This document shows positions 61,487 through 64,000 of a DNA stretch of 64,000 nt, piece after piece. The DNA is from Clarkia xantiana subsp. parviflora. Lineage: Eukaryota > Streptophyta > Magnoliopsida > Myrtales > Onagraceae. Under the pieces are notes generated by a model. That model saw only the letters and a list, made by a program, of their open reading frames with translations, searched no databases and had not been told where the DNA came from. Every line of letters starts with the position of its first letter. Within the stretch, counting starts at the first letter, position 1. Both the position numbers and the translations under genes were made by a program. The stretch covers positions 5,540,839 to 5,604,838 of the forward strand of contig JAPTYO010000015.1 of assembly GCA_036873135.1 (NCBI GenBank). Direction: 5' to 3'.

Positions 61487-62540
61487 TTTTTTTTTTTTTT
61501 GCCAAAGAAATTCTCTTATTTCAAAATAAAGAATTGTTCAACCTGGATTACAATCTAATAATAAAATCGACAAAAGAGAAGATGGTTGTAAAACAACCCA
61601 ATTGGTCGTACACATCTCCTTTCTAGATAAATAGCAACCCAGTTTGCACTTCTGTTAGCGCCTCTTCTTATGACCTTCCACAAACAATTCTCGATCTGGC
61701 TTGCTACGTGACGTATGGAACTCGTGTTATCGAGCTTCCAATCCGGATTGATTGTTCAGTTTCAAATTTGGTTTACGATGTACTCCGCGTCCGATTCAAT
61801 CACAACATCCTTCCATCCGTTAATGGCTGCCAGTTCAACACCTTGTAGTATAGCTCGAGCTTCCACCATGGCCGCGTCATCATCTATCCCCCTTGAATTC
61901 CTTCCATCGATCAGACTGCCGATCTCGTTTCGTGCCACGACACTCGTCCCGCATAGGCTTGTGGCCTTTTCCTAAGAGCCGTCGCAACATATAGAGATTG
62001 AGCCAGGTGGGGGTGGCATCCAAGATGTAGTTACCGCAGCTCCACGTCTTTGAGGGGATGGGGAGGCTCGTCTCCTTTCAGCTGATGCCCAAACTTCATT
62101 GGAAAAGCACATGAGTCGATCAACTACGTACCTTGGGCGGGGTTGATCTTTTTGGTATGTCGCACGACATCTCCCTTTCCATAGTTCCCATGCCGCGATT
62201 TCCACCTTTAAACGCATGAATTCCTCGGTCTCATCTCCATTGGCCGCACCATTAATCATCTTTTCTAGCCAATCCATCCACGTCGAGGTTTGTTCTTGAT
62301 TCCACCTAATGTCAAAACAACCAAACCAAACCGGGATAGTCCATTCGCAATTCAATAAAGCATGATCGATGGATTCCGTACAATTACAAAAAGGACATTT
62401 TGGTTCAAGCTCGACACCTCTCCGATTTAGTTCGTCAAAAGTTGGCAATGCACGCGCCCAACTCTTCCATAGGAAATGCTTTACCTTAGGTGGCGCCTTC
62501 CCTCTCCATATACCCTTCCATACACTGCCGGCTTGGTTGG
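61487..62540 (-). pseudogene. 3' part of an L1-type LINE: zf-RVT and RNase H-like domains
   Basis: The minus strand reads VWKGIWRGKAPPKVKHFLWK, LPTFDELNRRGVELEPKCPF, then C-X-C and HALLNCEWTIPVWFGC, the reverse-transcriptase zinc-binding domain. A linker follows, then an RNase H start (ISICCDGS) and a TAG stop; in the same frame the domain continues with VEARAILQGVELAAINGWKD and VVIESDAEYIVNQI before more stops. A T-run on the plus strand at about 61486-61500 is the poly(A) tail. RT and endonuclease are absent, so it is a 5'-truncated, mutated copy. Confidence 0.75.
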
Positions 62541-63104
62541 TATAAACAATAAGTACCTGGCTTGGTTGGTATAAACAATTATGAGCTTGGGGTCAACTAA
62601 TACCATCAAGAGAAAGAAGAATGAGCTACATATATTTTGAGCGTAAGAAAGCTAATAAACAATTATGAAATTTTTATTTATTTTAATAATAATACGTGCG
62701 TCTTAACCAACTGTCACATAAGTCCAAACATATGGGTGAAGACATTCAACACACTCTTATACTATAATATCAACATCCTTTTTTTTATTGTAAAATAATT
62801 CATTCAAGGGATTTCTTTAGCATACACATTTCACCACATCAGTGTAACTTAAGGCGCACATCTTATTATTAATATGGTATCTGAGTATACTGGTTTGATT
62901 CCTGGTGACGCTGTTTTATATGGAAAAAAAAGATGTTACCTCCTATTAAATAGAGTTTGAAGCCCATTATGTTGTTAAAGACCCAATTGAGGTTGGCCAA
63001 GGTGGTCATTATGTTCAAGACCCAAATGAGGTCGAGGCCGAGGTGGCCGGGCTTCAAACTCGACCCGAATAAGGTAAAAAAAAAAAGGCCGAGGTGGTCG
63101 GGAG
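62541..63104. other. Spacer with small duplications, no gene seen
   Basis: A 19-bp sequence cttggttggtataaacaat is duplicated at about 62530 and 62561. Another local duplication (gaggccgaggtggccggg and aggccgaggtggtcggga) lies at about 63030-63102. Confidence 0.5.
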
Positions 63105-63270
63105 TAGGCCTGTCAATTTAACCCGTGGCCCGTAAACGACCCGGTCACGGGTAGACAAATTCTTGTAACGGGTTATTTACGGGTTGACCCTTAAATGACC
63201 CGTTAAAAACAGGCCGGGTACGGATTTGGCTGTATGACCCGTGACCCGGCCCGGTGACCCCGTTCCATTT
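63105..63270. mobile_element. hAT-d: one end of a hAT-c-family element
   Basis: TAGGCCTGTCAATTTAACCC at 63105 matches the right-hand end of hAT-c read inwards (TAGGCCTGTCAATTTTACCC). It is followed by the same family of GGGTCA/ACCCGTGACC subterminal motifs. The opposite end was not found before the end of the window. Confidence 0.75.
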
Positions 63271-63800
63271 TTTTTTTATAGCTAATTAGCTTTACACTTT
63301 ATTGAGACAGACTCTTCAGTCTCTCTCTTCCTTCAGAAATTCAAAGGCTTAGGGTCAGAGTGCTTCACTTCTTAACCCTAAAAAATTTCTAGAGCACTCC
63401 CGCCAAGCCTAAAGCCAGAGACACTCGCACTGAAATCGAGCAAATCGAAGACGGAAGGTCTGAATATAAATTTCATAGCAAATGGTGATTCCAACCAAGC
63501 AAGTCGTAGCAAATAGGGATGCTAAATTACGATGAGTAATCACTACGGGCACTAAACTCATGGTACATGCAAGTAATAGATATTACGCAGCAGAAGATTC
63601 GCACATACCTCAAACGTAGTCCGTAGTCCCAAGATCCTGCTGGAGGGAGTTCACGGTTAACCGGGCAGAACCCGTAGAAGTTCTTGTTAAGGAAGTCCTG
63701 TTAGCATAAGGTGACAAGGCGCCGTAATTGGTAGCCTGTTATATTGTATGTGTTACCTGAGACAATTGGGTAAATGTCAGAGTAACTGAGTTTGTCATAA
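63271..63800. other. Unassigned sequence before the 63.9 kb promoter-like region
   Basis: No gene recognised. It could be interior of hAT-d, or the beginning of an LTR whose promoter is at 63905. Confidence 0.35.
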
Positions 63801-63814
63801 ATCCCAAATGACAA

Positions 63815-63913
63815 GAGAGGCCCAAATAATGGGCCTCTCACATACTAGGTGCGGCCGAATTATGTGAGAGGGGCAAAGTGGGCTTTTGTCCACTTTGCTC
63901 CTCCTATATAAAG
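63815..63913 (+). promoter_or_regulatory. Promoter-like segment with two inverted repeats and a TATA box
   Basis: TATATAAAG at 63905-63913. Upstream are two inverted repeats: GAGAGGCCCA with TGGGCCTCTC (63815-63839) and GCAAAGTGG with CCACTTTGC (63873-63898). The layout resembles an LTR U3 promoter, so the start of another retrotransposon or its solo LTR is likely; the downstream part is outside the window. Confidence 0.55.
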
Positions 63914-64000
63914 GGAGTGTTAGAAATTTTTCACAACTGATTAACAACTCTCCTTTAGAGTGACTTAGAGAGAAAATTTCTCCTCCCCAAACACATAGTT

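Noticed and set aside
61715..61975. Plus-strand 86-codon frame
   Set aside because: Antisense shadow of the LINE RNase H-like domain.

Overview
The window is nuclear DNA of a flowering plant, probably a eudicot. The signs are GT-AG spliced genes, a nuclear-encoded organellar intron maturase, Ty3/gypsy elements of the Tat lineage with two RNase H domains, Ty1/copia, LINE, hAT, Mutator-type MITE and Helitron remnants, and long AT-rich spacers. I see no tRNA, rRNA or CRISPR array. Only three loci look like host genes: a two-exon gene of unknown function at about 21.7-22.9 kb (+) with an apparent frameshift, an intronless nuclear intron maturase at 29.1-31.4 kb (+), and a 95-codon gene at 46.6-46.9 kb (-).

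Layout, left to right. Positions 1-20498 are a four-level nest of retrotransposons, read from its right side only. A Ty1/copia element (COP-1, right end 20498) was split by a Tat element on the minus strand (TAT-3, right end 18040). TAT-3 was split inside its pol by a plus-strand Tat element (TAT-2, right end 14788). TAT-2 was in turn split at its primer-binding site by a non-autonomous minus-strand Tat-like element (TAT-1, right end 6188). The left halves of all four should lie beyond position 1. Positions 20.5-32.6 kb hold two host genes, MITEs, LINE tails, Helitron ends and a captured cyclophilin exon. Positions 32.6-40.0 kb are a DNA-transposon nest: a hAT-type element with 8-bp target duplications contains a second hAT-type element, which contains a gag-protease-only LTR retrotransposon with two apparently identical 480-bp LTRs; a Helitron lies in the same outer element. 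Positions 40.0-46.3 kb contain a MITE, a probable Helitron start and captured fragments of ribosomal protein eS17 and a plastid-type lysophosphatidate acyltransferase. A very young, almost intact Tat element (TAT-4, 49160-57637, TSD AATAC) follows the small gene. The right end has more Helitron ends, a LINE remnant, another hAT end and a promoter-like sequence at 63.9 kb.

How the parts relate. The Tat elements share one plan: LTR, a PBS containing TTGGCGCC (TAT-1 and TAT-2 are cut or altered here), gag-protease-RT-RNase H-second RNase H-integrase in one reading frame, then a repeat-rich 3' region. In TAT-1 and TAT-2 an extra gene points backwards towards gag. In TAT-2 that antisense gene can be resolved as a TATA box, a 7-nt first exon, a 96-bp GT-AG intron and a 320-nt second exon. 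TAT-1 has lost RT and integrase and carries a second Gag-like module in their place, and its LTR holds a 34-bp-period array of palindromes. The TATA boxes of TAT-2, TAT-3 and TAT-4 all lie inside an inverted repeat whose arms changed together. All repeat-family calls rest on structure and motifs read by eye; no database search was possible.
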